Positions 17,196 through 24,550 of a DNA stretch of 25,772 bases are shown piece by piece (positions within the stretch are counted from its first letter, which is position 1; each line of letters starts with the position of its first letter). The notes under the pieces are model-generated. The model worked only from the letters and a program-made list of their open reading frames with translations, had not been told where the DNA came from and searched no databases. The stretch comes from a virus. The position numbers were made by a program, and so were the translations under genes. The stretch covers positions 1 through 25,772 of the IMG/VR virus record IMGVR_UViG_3300017605_001043, one strand, 5' to 3'.

Positions 17196-17798
17196 TTACT
17201 GGCAGAAGTACAGGCGGCCAGAGCCGGTGCGGATAATGGAGTCCGAGAAGATGAAGCGCGCCCGAACGTTGGTGTCGCCGATCACGCCGTGACCAGCCTG
17301 CGTGGACTCTCCGTCGAAGCCGTAGCCAGCCTCGACGATATAGCCCATGGAGTTGTTGTTGCTGACATCGCTGGAGATAACAAACTCCCCGGTGTCCATG
17401 AGGACCACACCCACCACCAATCCAAGGTCGGTCACGTCGAGAACGTTGGCAACAGCGGTGGTTCCATCAACGGTGGCGCCAAAGTTGGCCTCGAAGATGT
17501 TGTTCGGGTGCGCGAGAGCGACCACGACGTTGTCGTTGGCCGCGGCGGCGCCTAGACAAACGCCCGCCAGAAGACCCTCGCCGGCGGCGGTCAGGTCGCT
17601 GACATCGATGTGATCATCGGTGCCGGCAGTCTGGAGAATGGTGCCATCGCACTTGGCGAGCTTGTTGGTGGAATTGACCAGCACGACAACATCACCAGCA
17701 ACAAGGGCCTCTCCGGCCTGAAAACGCTGCGCAATGGGCGGAGCGCCGGTGATCGTCTTGACGGCACGCATCCTACGGGTGAGAAGAGTCTGGGCCAT
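17196..17798 (-). CDS. Putative head decoration / capsid-associated protein
   Basis: 200 residues. After a basic N-terminus (LLTRRMRAVKTI) comes a beta-rich domain with RFQAGEALVAGDVVVLVN and LLAGVCLGAAAANDNVVVAL, close in style to DUF2190-type capsid decoration proteins that follow phage capsid genes. The C-terminal half is more divergent and could be a second domain. It is the first gene after the major capsid gene, separated by two hairpins, so its level may be set apart from that of the capsid protein. A decoration role is inferred from position and composition. Confidence 0.65.
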   Translation of the reverse strand: MAQTLLTRRMRAVKTITGAPPIAQRFQAGEALVAGDVVVLVNSTNKLAKCDGTILQTAGTDDHIDVSDLTAAGEGLLAGVCLGAAAANDNVVVALAHPNNIFEANFGATVDGTTAVANVLDVTDLGLVVGVVLMDTGEFVISSDVSNNNSMGYIVEAGYGFDGESTQAGHGVIGDTNVRARFIFSDSIIRTGSGRLYFCQ

Positions 17799-17816
17799 TT
17801 TTCTACTGTCCTATAT

Positions 17817-17865
17817 CCTCCCTTCATCAGGGAGGCATAACACCGGGGGGCTCATCACCCCCCGG
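17817..17865 (-). terminator. Two tandem hairpins after the major capsid gene
   Basis: In the gap between the capsid stop and the next start, the first hairpin met by the minus-strand transcript pairs 17858-17865 with 17843-17850 (8 bp, all G/C); its loop reads TGATGAG. The second pairs 17830-17835 with 17817-17822 (6 bp) with loop TGATGAA. The first stem is followed by TGTTAT, a weak U-tract, so it may be a partial terminator or a stabiliser of the capsid message. The near-identical loops are unusual. The second stem ends close to the next gene's ribosome-binding region. Confidence 0.55.
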
Positions 17866-17876
17866 CTATTGGTTAA

Positions 17877-18782
17877 CTACGGAGTGCCGTCCGTGCCGTC
17901 AATGCCCCTCCACTCGCCCCAATCGGACTTGGCGATGGAGAAGTAGGTCTTGTGCTTGGCGTCGCCGGTGTCGAAGTCGTCACCGCTGGCAAACACGGGC
18001 TTCTCGCGCCAGAACATGTTGATATCATGGTCGGAAGCGAGGAGGAACCACGCCGTGGTGCTGGTGAGGAAGTGCCACTCGCGGAACATGAGGCCCTCGT
18101 CCCGGATGGCATTGATGGTATTCTGATTGGTATAGGGGAGCTCCGGGGTCTTCAGGATCTCCTTGGCGACATAGCGAAGATCCACCGGGATGACGAGGAG
18201 ACGCGGCTTGATGGGGGTGTTGAAACCACGATCAGAAACCGTCTTCTCCATGCGAATAACGGCAGCCTGCAAGCCAGCCACCGAAAGGGCCACATCCGTG
18301 GAGGGGCGGTTGGCATAGGTACCACCGCCAAGCAGCGCGTGGCTGGTCGAGCAGAGGGACTCCCCGGTGACGAAGCCGGCGAAGCTGGTCGAGAAGGCGT
18401 TGTTATATGCACTCGCCCCGAGGATGTTGACACTCTGCTTGACGGAGCGCCCAAGGTGGGATGACATCTTCTTCAGCTGCCCGTAGCGCTCATCGCGGAC
18501 GGCCTCGTGCGTGGACCGGAAGCCCATGCCAAAGTTAACCGGATCGTAGCGCTTCGTGGTCCCCGGGATGGGGGCATCGTAGCTGATGGGCTGGCCTTCC
18601 GGCTTCTGAGGAATCAGCCCGAAGTAGGCCATCTTGTAGTCCGTGAAGTAGGGCTCGTCCATCGTCTCGACATTGACGAACGGGCCATACTCGTCGGCAA
18701 CCATGGCCATGTTATCGGAGAAGATCCGACGCAGGCCGGGATCCAGCAGGCGGGAAAGAGTGGTGGTGACAACAGTGGACAT
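17877..18782 (-). CDS. Major capsid protein (HK97-fold type)
   Basis: 301 residues. It has the layout of phage major capsid proteins related to the Mu gpT-like group: an N-terminal segment (LSRLLDPGLRRIFSD) leading to an extended loop, then the long-helix region near LQAAVIRMEKTVSDRGFNTP, and then the strand and linker KPRLLVIPVDLRYVAKEIL followed by NTINAIRDEGL. It sits between scaffold-region genes and decoration genes. The start is in a TAAATG junction with GAGGG upstream. This fold forms the icosahedral shell; the family call is by pattern and position. Confidence 0.85.
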   Translation of the reverse strand: MSTVVTTTLSRLLDPGLRRIFSDNMAMVADEYGPFVNVETMDEPYFTDYKMAYFGLIPQKPEGQPISYDAPIPGTTKRYDPVNFGMGFRSTHEAVRDERYGQLKKMSSHLGRSVKQSVNILGASAYNNAFSTSFAGFVTGESLCSTSHALLGGGTYANRPSTDVALSVAGLQAAVIRMEKTVSDRGFNTPIKPRLLVIPVDLRYVAKEILKTPELPYTNQNTINAIRDEGLMFREWHFLTSTTAWFLLASDHDINMFWREKPVFASGDDFDTGDAKHKTYFSIAKSDWGEWRGIDGTDGTP

Positions 18783-19142
18783 TTAGCCCTCGTCCTCAAC
18801 GGTGCGGATCCCCGCGGCGGCCGCGGCGTCCTTGAAGCCTTCTTTGACGTTCATTAGCTGCTTATGTGGATTGCTGCGATCCGCCCTTTCTTTATTCCGG
18901 GCCTCCACCATGTCCCGGGGACAAGACATCAAAACAAGGTCGCCGACGCGCACAAGGCCGTCCACGCCCTTACCGCGAAAGTCGTCTTTGAATCGGTCCC
19001 CCTCCTGTGAAACGAGGACACGCTCGTAACCGCGCGCCTGCGCAGCGTGGTATTCCAGTTTGTCATCCCGGACCCAGCTATAGACCTTGTTGGGGTCCTT
19101 TTTGGATTCCTCAATGCGCAGTGCGAGATCCATGTCGCTCAT
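18783..19142 (-). CDS. Conserved head-region protein, unknown
   Basis: 119 residues, highly charged. A central part (VYSWVRDDKLEYHAAQARGY and RVGDLVLMSCPRDMVEARN) resembles small proteins that phages encode between scaffold and capsid genes. The C-terminus is a charged helix. TAA of the scaffold gene and the ATG are directly adjacent. It may help capsid assembly or be a minor head protein; the sequence gives no clearer role. Confidence 0.75.
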   Translation of the reverse strand: MSDMDLALRIEESKKDPNKVYSWVRDDKLEYHAAQARGYERVLVSQEGDRFKDDFRGKGVDGLVRVGDLVLMSCPRDMVEARNKERADRSNPHKQLMNVKEGFKDAAAAAGIRTVEDEG

Positions 19143-19817
19143 TTAAACCGTCCCCCTGATCCAAATACCATCGTCCGTGGTGCCCTCCAGACCTTTCAGC
19201 GCATCCTCCGGGGCAACCTTGAGTTTGGCAAGGATGTGCAGCTGACGATCAGAAAACTTCTGCTTCCCCGCATCCGCCCCCGGGGCGCCGGCAGCCTGAC
19301 CACTCACAGAGGCGAGAGCGGCAGCGCGGTCAGCTTCGGCACGCTGCGCGAGGGCCGCCTCGGTGCGCTTCTTGATAATGTCATCAAGATGATCCGCCCG
19401 AACCATGTCCAGCATTTTCTCATAGGCGCCGGGCTGGGAGAGCGTTTCCACCGGGATGCGGTTATCGCGCACCATCTGCTCAACGGCGCTGCCGAATTCT
19501 CGCCAATCTTCAGCGCGCTTGAGGGCAACCAGCTCCTTCTGGGTGCGGGCGCCCACTTCCGCCTGCTGCTTCAGAAGGGGGCCGGCCTTTTTCTCGAAGA
19601 GGTAGTTGACCGCCTTCTCCGGATCGGTGACGACATCCGGCATTTCCTCTTTCTGCTCAACCGGTAGGGGTGCGGTGGCCGCGGCGGCGAGAATAGAGAG
19701 CTGTCCCTCCAGTCGTGCCACGCTTTCTGCGGTACGCTGCGCAGCGGCGAGGGCCTCAGCCCCCTTATCCGGGGCGGGCGTCTGTTCGGGGGTCTTTTCA
19801 GTGGTATTCGTGTCCAT
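19143..19817 (-). CDS. Putative capsid scaffolding protein
   Basis: 224 residues from the ATG at 19817, chosen because GGAGG lies 5 bases upstream; an ATG at 19829 would add four residues but has no such site. The protein is acidic to mixed-charge, Ala/Glu/Lys/Gln-rich and almost wholly helical (AEALAAAQRTAESVARLEG and similar), with a small basic C-terminal region (KQKFSDRQLHILAKLKVAP) that could bind the capsid protein. Composition and place two genes before the major capsid gene fit a scaffold. No protease signature is visible. It is preceded by a near-consensus promoter. Confidence 0.75.
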   Translation of the reverse strand: MDTNTTEKTPEQTPAPDKGAEALAAAQRTAESVARLEGQLSILAAAATAPLPVEQKEEMPDVVTDPEKAVNYLFEKKAGPLLKQQAEVGARTQKELVALKRAEDWREFGSAVEQMVRDNRIPVETLSQPGAYEKMLDMVRADHLDDIIKKRTEAALAQRAEADRAAALASVSGQAAGAPGADAGKQKFSDRQLHILAKLKVAPEDALKGLEGTTDDGIWIRGTV

Positions 19818-19827
19818 TGCGGCCTCC

Positions 19828-19856
19828 ATTTTACCCTAACTTGGGCTTGTTGTCAA
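19828..19856 (-). promoter_or_regulatory. Near-consensus sigma-70 promoter before the scaffold gene
   Basis: On the minus strand TTGACA (19856-19851) is followed after exactly 17 bases by TAAAAT (19833-19828), 11 of 12 consensus positions. It lies in the last codons of the upstream small gene. The predicted start would be near 19821, only a few bases before the ATG at 19817 and downstream of its Shine-Dalgarno site, so the resulting message would be almost leaderless. It could give extra scaffold and capsid transcription. Prediction only. Confidence 0.5.
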
Positions 19857-20076
19857 GCTCACGTTTGATCAACGCCTGAAATCCCTCATAAGCCTCCCGG
19901 GCCCCCCGGTGGGCCAGCGCCTGCGCCTTGAATTGGTCCGGCGGGAGCCGCGGATCCACCGCCACCTCCGCCTTCAACTGGACTACCGCCTGCGCCTGCA
20001 CCAGCTCCAGCAGGACCGCCCAACCCGGCTGCCTGAGCAAATCCCTGAGCGAAGCCAATTGCTCCGATTTGAGCAT
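19831..20076 (-). CDS. Small phage protein overlapping the portal 3' end
   Basis: 81 residues, helical (EQLASLRDLLRQPGWAVLLE, AREAYEGFQALIKRELDN), resembling small helical proteins that follow portal genes. The first 191 bases overlap the last 63 codons of the portal gene in a different frame. A strong GAGGAG lies 4 bases before the ATG, and third codon positions are strongly G/C, so it looks truly coding. The role is unknown; a link between portal and scaffold is possible. Confidence 0.7.
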   Translation of the reverse strand: MLKSEQLASLRDLLRQPGWAVLLELVQAQAVVQLKAEVAVDPRLPPDQFKAQALAHRGAREAYEGFQALIKRELDNKPKLG

Positions 20077-21844
20077 AGAGCTCCTCTAAATCTGGAATAA
20101 TTTCATCCGCCTGTCGGTTTTCAAAGCTCTCTAGGATGTCCTGCATGAGAATCTTGGCGCCCTTGGCCATTTGAACGCCCATTTCAATGAGGGGCGGGGG
20201 CTGCCCGGGCATTGCAAGCTGCTGGGCGAGCTGGAACGACTGGGCGTAGAGGCTCATTACGATCTGGAATAGCGAAATGGAGTCCTGCCGCTTCACTTGG
20301 CGGTTGACGGCGGCGGAGTTAGCAATAACTTCCACGCTCACCGCCTCTTCCAACGGGGTATCCTCCGGGAAGGCGACGTTAATCATGTTGAAAGACTCAC
20401 CAGCCGGCCCGAGGACCTCCAGTTGTCTCCCCTCCGGGTACACCTGCTGGATCATTCCCAGCACGGTCATGCCAATCTCGCCCATTCCCCGGCGCATATC
20501 CGACACTTGGAAGTCGAATTTGCGGTTTCCCTCTTGGATAATGGCCAGCGTCCCGGTGGCGGTACCGCGGCGGCTGGCGGAGGGCTCCCTACCGAGGCCG
20601 AAATCGCTGATGCCGGTGCGGCGCTCCGCATAACTCCTGATATATTCTTCCAGCGGCAGGGAGGTGGCCTTCATCGGGCCCACTTCAATGACGCTCACGT
20701 CGCTGTCGGAGACCTTCGGAATGCGTTTCGCAGGATAGATCCCGCTCTCAAGGGCCTCCCACGCGGGCGATCCCTGTCTCACAGCAAACATCTGGCAGAT
20801 TGAAACGGTGGTAGCATCAATCATCTGGTTATGGACAGTGTTGGCTTCCTCGTTCAGGTCGCCAATTTGATCCCCCACCCCCAGCCCGGTGATCGAATGT
20901 TCCCTACACTCCAGACGGAGCGCCGCGAACGGACGCCGCCTGTTCAGAACCGGGTTCGGCTGGAGTGCAGCAAACACGCCCAGACTCGGCTCCACCATTG
21001 CCTTGACCTTGACCAGCTCTCCATTCACCTCTGTGTCGGCCCAGACCTCGTAGATTTCTACAAACTCCCGGTCTGAGGCAAAAATACCCTCGTTTTTCTC
21101 AATCTGGACAACAATCCGGTCGTCCACTGCATAGCCAGCTGTGGCAAGAATGAGCTCCCGGTTCTGGACAAAGTGGCTGCGCTTAAAGAGATGTCTAAGC
21201 TGGAGCGGCGACAGCCTGTGGATCTGCGCCACCCACTCCGCGGTCTGAATATCTGTAGCCCCCGGGGACCAAACGAACATGTGAGGTGCAACCGCCTCTA
21301 CTAACGGCTGGTTCTTGATCACCCCCTTTTGCTCGACAAGGCGCATCTTCCCATCCTTGCCGCGCTGATACTTCCTGATCGGGCCCTCCTCGCGGACCCA
21401 AGATGCTTTCAGGATGCCGAGATTCAGCTTTACTGCGTCCCATACCGCGTCCCGCACGGCCTCGTAAAGGCCCATTTCATTGCGGGCACTCCAGTCCATG
21501 TACTCTGTGGCGGCCTTGGCGAAGTCCTGAAAAAGAGGCGACTTGGCTTTGACCGTCCAAACCGGCTCCTGCCCAAACGCCGAGGTCATAAAGCGCGCGT
21601 GGATGGCGCTCGCGTGCGTAGATACCAGCGGAATGTGCGTATTGGCCGCGTCCACCCAAGGGGTGGTCTTCGCCGGCCGAATGCCCTCAAATAGCTTGTG
21701 CGCCCTTTCCCAGCGCGCTTCCAGCTCAGAGCGGTCGGCCTTCGCCCTCTTTACCTTGGTGGCCAGATCCTCCGCAAGGCGAGCGCCTTCCTTGGCCCCG
21801 ATCTTCAAGGGCTGATAAAGATTATCAATAAGGGCTTCAGCCAT
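19886..21844 (-). CDS. Portal protein
   Basis: 652 residues. Forms the ring at the capsid vertex through which DNA is packaged and ejected. The N-terminal helix (RARWERAHKLFEGIRP-like charged region), the helix around NEMGLYEAVRDAVWDAVKLN, the region MFVWSPGATDIQTAEWVAQI and the long C-terminal helices match portal proteins of short-tailed phages. Position after terminase and before scaffold supports this. The last 45 residues are an unusual Gly/Ala/Pro-rich low-complexity tail, which is also the part that overlaps the next gene in another frame. Confidence 0.85.
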   Translation of the reverse strand: MAEALIDNLYQPLKIGAKEGARLAEDLATKVKRAKADRSELEARWERAHKLFEGIRPAKTTPWVDAANTHIPLVSTHASAIHARFMTSAFGQEPVWTVKAKSPLFQDFAKAATEYMDWSARNEMGLYEAVRDAVWDAVKLNLGILKASWVREEGPIRKYQRGKDGKMRLVEQKGVIKNQPLVEAVAPHMFVWSPGATDIQTAEWVAQIHRLSPLQLRHLFKRSHFVQNRELILATAGYAVDDRIVVQIEKNEGIFASDREFVEIYEVWADTEVNGELVKVKAMVEPSLGVFAALQPNPVLNRRRPFAALRLECREHSITGLGVGDQIGDLNEEANTVHNQMIDATTVSICQMFAVRQGSPAWEALESGIYPAKRIPKVSDSDVSVIEVGPMKATSLPLEEYIRSYAERRTGISDFGLGREPSASRRGTATGTLAIIQEGNRKFDFQVSDMRRGMGEIGMTVLGMIQQVYPEGRQLEVLGPAGESFNMINVAFPEDTPLEEAVSVEVIANSAAVNRQVKRQDSISLFQIVMSLYAQSFQLAQQLAMPGQPPPLIEMGVQMAKGAKILMQDILESFENRQADEIIPDLEELYAQIGAIGFAQGFAQAAGLGGPAGAGAGAGGSPVEGGGGGGSAAPAGPIQGAGAGPPGGPGGL

Positions 21845-21855
21845 TTGGCGGGGTA

Positions 21856-21975
21856 CTAACGGGCCTTCTTCAGTTTACCGGCCATCTTCTTCGCGGTCAT
21901 CTTCTTCTGAAGCTTGGCCGCCGCGGCCTTCCCTGCTGGCGTGTACGGAAACTTCTTTCCCCCAACGTTCGGCAT
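21856..21975 (-). CDS. 39-residue lysine-rich phage protein
   Basis: Runs from an ATG overlapping the upstream stop (TAATG) to TAG, 39 residues with about 12 lysines and no acidic residue. It begins MPNVGGKKFPYTPAGKAAAA and continues as a basic helix. Small proteins with this kind of start (PxVGxKKFxYTxxGK) are common in phage genomes near packaging and portal genes. Probably nucleic-acid binding, perhaps a minor head component; no tested role is known to me. Confidence 0.75.
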   Translation of the reverse strand: MPNVGGKKFPYTPAGKAAAAKLQKKMTAKKMAGKLKKAR

Positions 21976-22259
21976 TATCTACCCTTTCGCAGGCGCTTGC
22001 TGATCTCAACCGCCCGCAGTTGTTTAATGGCACCCGCTTTACTCTTGGGTTTCTTGCTGAGCGGCCTCCCGCTCTCTGAGAACGCCTTCCAACCCCCTCC
22101 CACTTTCTTTACAAACGCCGTAATGGTCGTCATCTGGCGCTCCTTTGGGAGCCGGGAGTTGGCCGCCAAAAAGCCAATCGCCTTCGATATCTTCTTCCGA
22201 CGCGGCCCCAAGTAGATCGTCCCCCCAAAACCCACGATGTCGTCCTCGCCTTCCGGCAT
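21975..22259 (-). CDS. Small basic phage protein, unknown
   Basis: 94 residues. GGGGGTG lies 5 bases before the ATG. The first 30 residues contain GFGGTIYLGPRRKK. The second half (AFVKKVGGGWKAFSESGRPL followed by KAGAIKQLRAVEISKR) resembles small phage proteins in which a short beta unit is followed by a basic helix that begins near a Lys/Ala-rich turn. An internal ATG (MTTITAF) would give a 52-residue form. It is the first gene after a near-consensus promoter. Function unknown. Confidence 0.7.
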   Translation of the reverse strand: MPEGEDDIVGFGGTIYLGPRRKKISKAIGFLAANSRLPKERQMTTITAFVKKVGGGWKAFSESGRPLSKKPKSKAGAIKQLRAVEISKRLRKGR

Positions 22260-22276
22260 GGAAACACCCCCGCTTG

Positions 22277-22305
22277 TTTATAGCACAATTAGGCCGAATT
22301 GTCAA
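22277..22305 (-). promoter_or_regulatory. Near-consensus sigma-70 promoter between terminase and portal genes
   Basis: On the minus strand TTGACA (22305-22300), 17 bases, then TATAAA (22282-22277): 11 of 12 consensus positions in a GC-rich setting. It fills the 52-base gap after the terminase stop. The start would fall near 22270, leaving a leader of about 10 bases with the GGGGGTG ribosome site. It would drive the small genes, portal and downstream head genes separately from terminase, and would be readable by the host polymerase. Confidence 0.65.
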
Positions 22306-22311
22306 TTTTGG

Positions 22312-23886
22312 TCAGTACCCACCCACCAGATTCTTACCCGCCCGTCTGGCCTTGTTCGCCCAGTCCAGCGCCTCGTCCCTCCCCTTTCTGCCCTCATGGC
22401 GCCTAAAGATCCAAAGCTGGTCGCTGAGCGAGAACGCATCCAGAATATCACGCGGCGTAGTGGGGTCCGGGAACCAGCTATATTCCTCGATCCAGTCCGC
22501 CATCTCCCGTCGAATAAAGGTGCGGCCCGCGGCGCAAGTCTCCCCGACAATCTGGTTGATCCTCGCTTCTTTCGCCCCTGCACTCTGTGCCCCCTTGACC
22601 TCCACGATGGGAAGCCACTTGGACTTCTCCTTCGCCATCCGGTCAAGGCTCCCCATCAGGAGCTTTGCATATGTAACCGCTTCAACCCCCACTTGCATGG
22701 GGCGCCATTTATCATAAATATTGTAAACATCATGCAGGGCCTCATAAGGGTCCTTGCGGAGGCCCACCGCATCTAGGATGAAAATTCTTCCAATAGGATC
22801 AATCCCCGTCACCACGATGCCCGTCCTATCGGAGCGACTGCCGGCGCTCGCCGCCGGATCCATGACCATGTAGACAAAGAGCTCGTCCCGTTTGACCGTA
22901 GTCCCATCGTCTAGTATCAAATCTCCATCGCTCTGAATCTGGTAGTAGCGCAACCAGCTCAACCGGAAGGCGGAATTCTCCGCGTCCTTCGGGTCATTCA
23001 TATACTGGCAGGCGTATTTAAAGGGGCCCAGCTTGGCCCGAATTTTTTCTAGCTCCTCCAGTGGAAATCTCTCCGGCCACACCGGCTTGCCCGCTAGCGG
23101 ACCCTCATCATGGATCGCCTTGTGGTGCATGATGAGACAGTCGCTCTCATGCTCTCGGATCCACCCATTCACATCCCGCCGCCCCCACCGGTTCCCAATA
23201 GTATCCAGCCAGTCCCGGGTCGGCTCAACAAGGAGCGGAAACGCATACTGATGCCAGTCGATGCGCTTCTTGACCTCGATTTCGCTCTCCGCAATCGTCT
23301 CATCCACGAGGTCGTCCTCAATAATCCCCCGGACATGGAGCCCCGTCATCTTTCCGCCCACACCGAAGGCATAGATAGACGGTCCGGGCTGCTCCGCCCC
23401 ATGGACGCGCATCTGCATGGTGTTCCAGATTGTTGCCTTATAGTCGGGCGGGATCAGCTCCGGAAAGAGCCACTGGAAGAGTTTGTTATCTGTAAACTCA
23501 TGTTGGATCGCCTGAAGGTTCAGGGAGGCCAGCTCGGCGCTGCTCTGCACCAACAGCATCGTCTCGTTCGCACCGTAGAACATCGGCGGCGCCGGCTTCT
23601 GAATCAACCTCCAGATCGGCTTCCCCCTTGTTCCGATGGTCGTCTTCAGGTGACCGCGCGGCCACTCCAGCAGCCTGCGTCGAATCAGTGGGTCTTGGAT
23701 CTCGCTGCAAAGCTGCCGGTGAAAGGTGGGCGTCAGATCCCGGTTCCCCAGCACCGCCTTGCAGAAGAAGTAAAGGCTCGCCCTCGACTTCTGCCTCAAT
23801 TGCTGCCGGATCTCCTCCGGGTCCTGCTTGGCTTCCTTCCCCAACTGCCGTGCGAATTCTGCTGTCTTGATCATCTTCCGCCGCAA
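22312..23886 (-). CDS. terL: Terminase large subunit
   Basis: 524 residues from a TTG; an ATG at 23874 (520 residues) is the alternative, with GGCGGAAG touching it. The packaging motor and nuclease: Walker A-like WPRGHLKTT at 75-83, Walker B IIEDDLVDE at 188-196, the coupling motif near TIGNRWGRRD (229-238), and an RNase H-like nuclease with D343 (VMDPAAS), E402 (VGVEAV) and D483 (ILDAFS). The GHLKTT form is typical of the Terminase_6/large-terminase group. An in-frame TAA lies 9 bases upstream of the TTG, so the start cannot be earlier. It overlaps the small-subunit frame. Confidence 0.92.
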   Translation of the reverse strand: MRRKMIKTAEFARQLGKEAKQDPEEIRQQLRQKSRASLYFFCKAVLGNRDLTPTFHRQLCSEIQDPLIRRRLLEWPRGHLKTTIGTRGKPIWRLIQKPAPPMFYGANETMLLVQSSAELASLNLQAIQHEFTDNKLFQWLFPELIPPDYKATIWNTMQMRVHGAEQPGPSIYAFGVGGKMTGLHVRGIIEDDLVDETIAESEIEVKKRIDWHQYAFPLLVEPTRDWLDTIGNRWGRRDVNGWIREHESDCLIMHHKAIHDEGPLAGKPVWPERFPLEELEKIRAKLGPFKYACQYMNDPKDAENSAFRLSWLRYYQIQSDGDLILDDGTTVKRDELFVYMVMDPAASAGSRSDRTGIVVTGIDPIGRIFILDAVGLRKDPYEALHDVYNIYDKWRPMQVGVEAVTYAKLLMGSLDRMAKEKSKWLPIVEVKGAQSAGAKEARINQIVGETCAAGRTFIRREMADWIEEYSWFPDPTTPRDILDAFSLSDQLWIFRRHEGRKGRDEALDWANKARRAGKNLVGGY

Positions 23887-24169
23887 TCGCCATTAGGGCC
23901 CGTAACGTCTCTGGGTCGAATGAAATCTGCTCCTTCACCGCCACCTTCTGGATGGGTGAGTACCCCGACCGATCCAGCCATCTGTCCGCCGCGTAAGCCC
24001 GGGTTTTCTCATTCTCGCCCGCGATCATGATATCCAGCTGGGCCTTCAGCGCGTGCGGCACCCCCTTGCGGAGAATCTCCCTGACATCCTCATCTCCCAT
24101 TCCATCCGCTTCAGCCCCCACCAGCTCAAGGAGCTCCCGGAGTACGGTACTAGTCCGCTGAATAGCCAT
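23498..24169 (-). CDS. terS: Terminase small subunit, with unusual 3' overlap into the large-subunit gene
   Basis: The first 100 residues look like a small terminase subunit: an N-terminal helical region (TSTVLRELLELVGAEADG), a DVREILRKGVPHALKAQLDI helix, and the conserved-looking AADRWLDRSGYSPIQKVAVK followed by FDPETLRALMAI. It should bind phage DNA and recruit the large subunit. The frame then runs on for 389 bases inside the large-subunit gene as low-quality Gly/Ala/Glu-rich sequence, which is probably not normal protein. The natural end may be near 23898, where a TAA stands one frame over, so a sequence error, a programmed frameshift or a true long overlap must be considered. No strong Shine-Dalgarno site. 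Confidence 0.7.
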   Translation of the reverse strand: MAIQRTSTVLRELLELVGAEADGMGDEDVREILRKGVPHALKAQLDIMIAGENEKTRAYAADRWLDRSGYSPIQKVAVKEQISFDPETLRALMAIAAEDDQDSRIRTAVGEGSQAGPGGDPAAIEAEVEGEPLLLLQGGAGEPGSDAHLSPAALQRDPRPTDSTQAAGVAARSPEDDHRNKGEADLEVDSEAGAADVLRCERDDAVGAEQRRAGLPEPSGDPT

Positions 24170-24311
24170 CTAGATCAATCGCGCCCGCATCGATTAGGAC
24201 CTGAGCCGCCGCCCTTGCAGCCGCCCGGGCCGCATCCCTATCCCCTTCGATATAAGGATCCATGGCCTCCTCGACTACCTCTAGAAACTCCTTGTATTCA
24301 GCCAGCGTCAC
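24150..24311 (-). CDS. Small 53-residue helical protein before the terminase genes
   Basis: Starts with GTG, 4 bases after the stop of the zinc-ribbon frame, with GGGAG 9 bases upstream. The sequence is acidic at the start (LAEYKEFLEVVEEAMDPYIE) and then Ala/Arg-rich (DRDAARAAARAAAQVLIDAG), a two-helix design. It overlaps the start of the small terminase gene by 20 bases, suggesting translational coupling. No family recognised. Confidence 0.6.
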   Translation of the reverse strand: MTLAEYKEFLEVVEEAMDPYIEGDRDAARAAARAAAQVLIDAGAIDLDGYSAD

Positions 24312-24315
24312 TTAG

Positions 24316-24501
24316 TCAGTCTCCCGAACAATTCTCAACAATGGAGCGGCAGTTGCAGCAAACGAGCTTACACTTCACCGCCTCAGCCTCGCCCCCACAA
24401 GCGGGGCAGAAGGAGAGGGCCGACAGGCGGGGGCCGACCCTCCCCTTCCTTCTATCACCCGCCGGGAGGAGGAGGCCGGCAGGCAGCTTGGCTAGGCTCA
24501 C
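24316..24501 (-). CDS. Small zinc-ribbon protein
   Basis: 61 residues from a GTG at 24501. The C-terminal part reads FCPACGG, then CKLVCCNC, then VENC: paired CxxC knuckles 12 residues apart, typical of a zinc ribbon. The N-terminal 30 residues are Leu/Pro/Arg-rich and not distinctive. The frame stays open much further upstream into the GC-rich structured block, but that part is Arg/Pro-rich and probably non-coding. The start is therefore uncertain. It may bind nucleic acid or a protein partner; it is the first gene of the minus-strand operon. Confidence 0.5.
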   Translation of the reverse strand: MSLAKLPAGLLLPAGDRRKGRVGPRLSALSFCPACGGEAEAVKCKLVCCNCRSIVENCSGD

Positions 24502-24550
24502 CCGCCCATTATCGCCCCTATATGTTGTGGATAGCGGAGCCGGATGAATT

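Noticed and set aside
16743-17555. Long plus-strand open frame (270 codons) opposite the decoration genes
   Set aside because: Antisense to two well-supported minus-strand genes; Gly/Val/Arg/Asp-rich composition with no recognisable motif, as expected for a shadow in GC-rich DNA.
23110-24030. Plus-strand open frame (306 codons) opposite the terminase genes
   Set aside because: It lies opposite the Walker A, Walker B and upstream regions of the large terminase; Pro/Leu/Arg/His-rich, no ribosome site.
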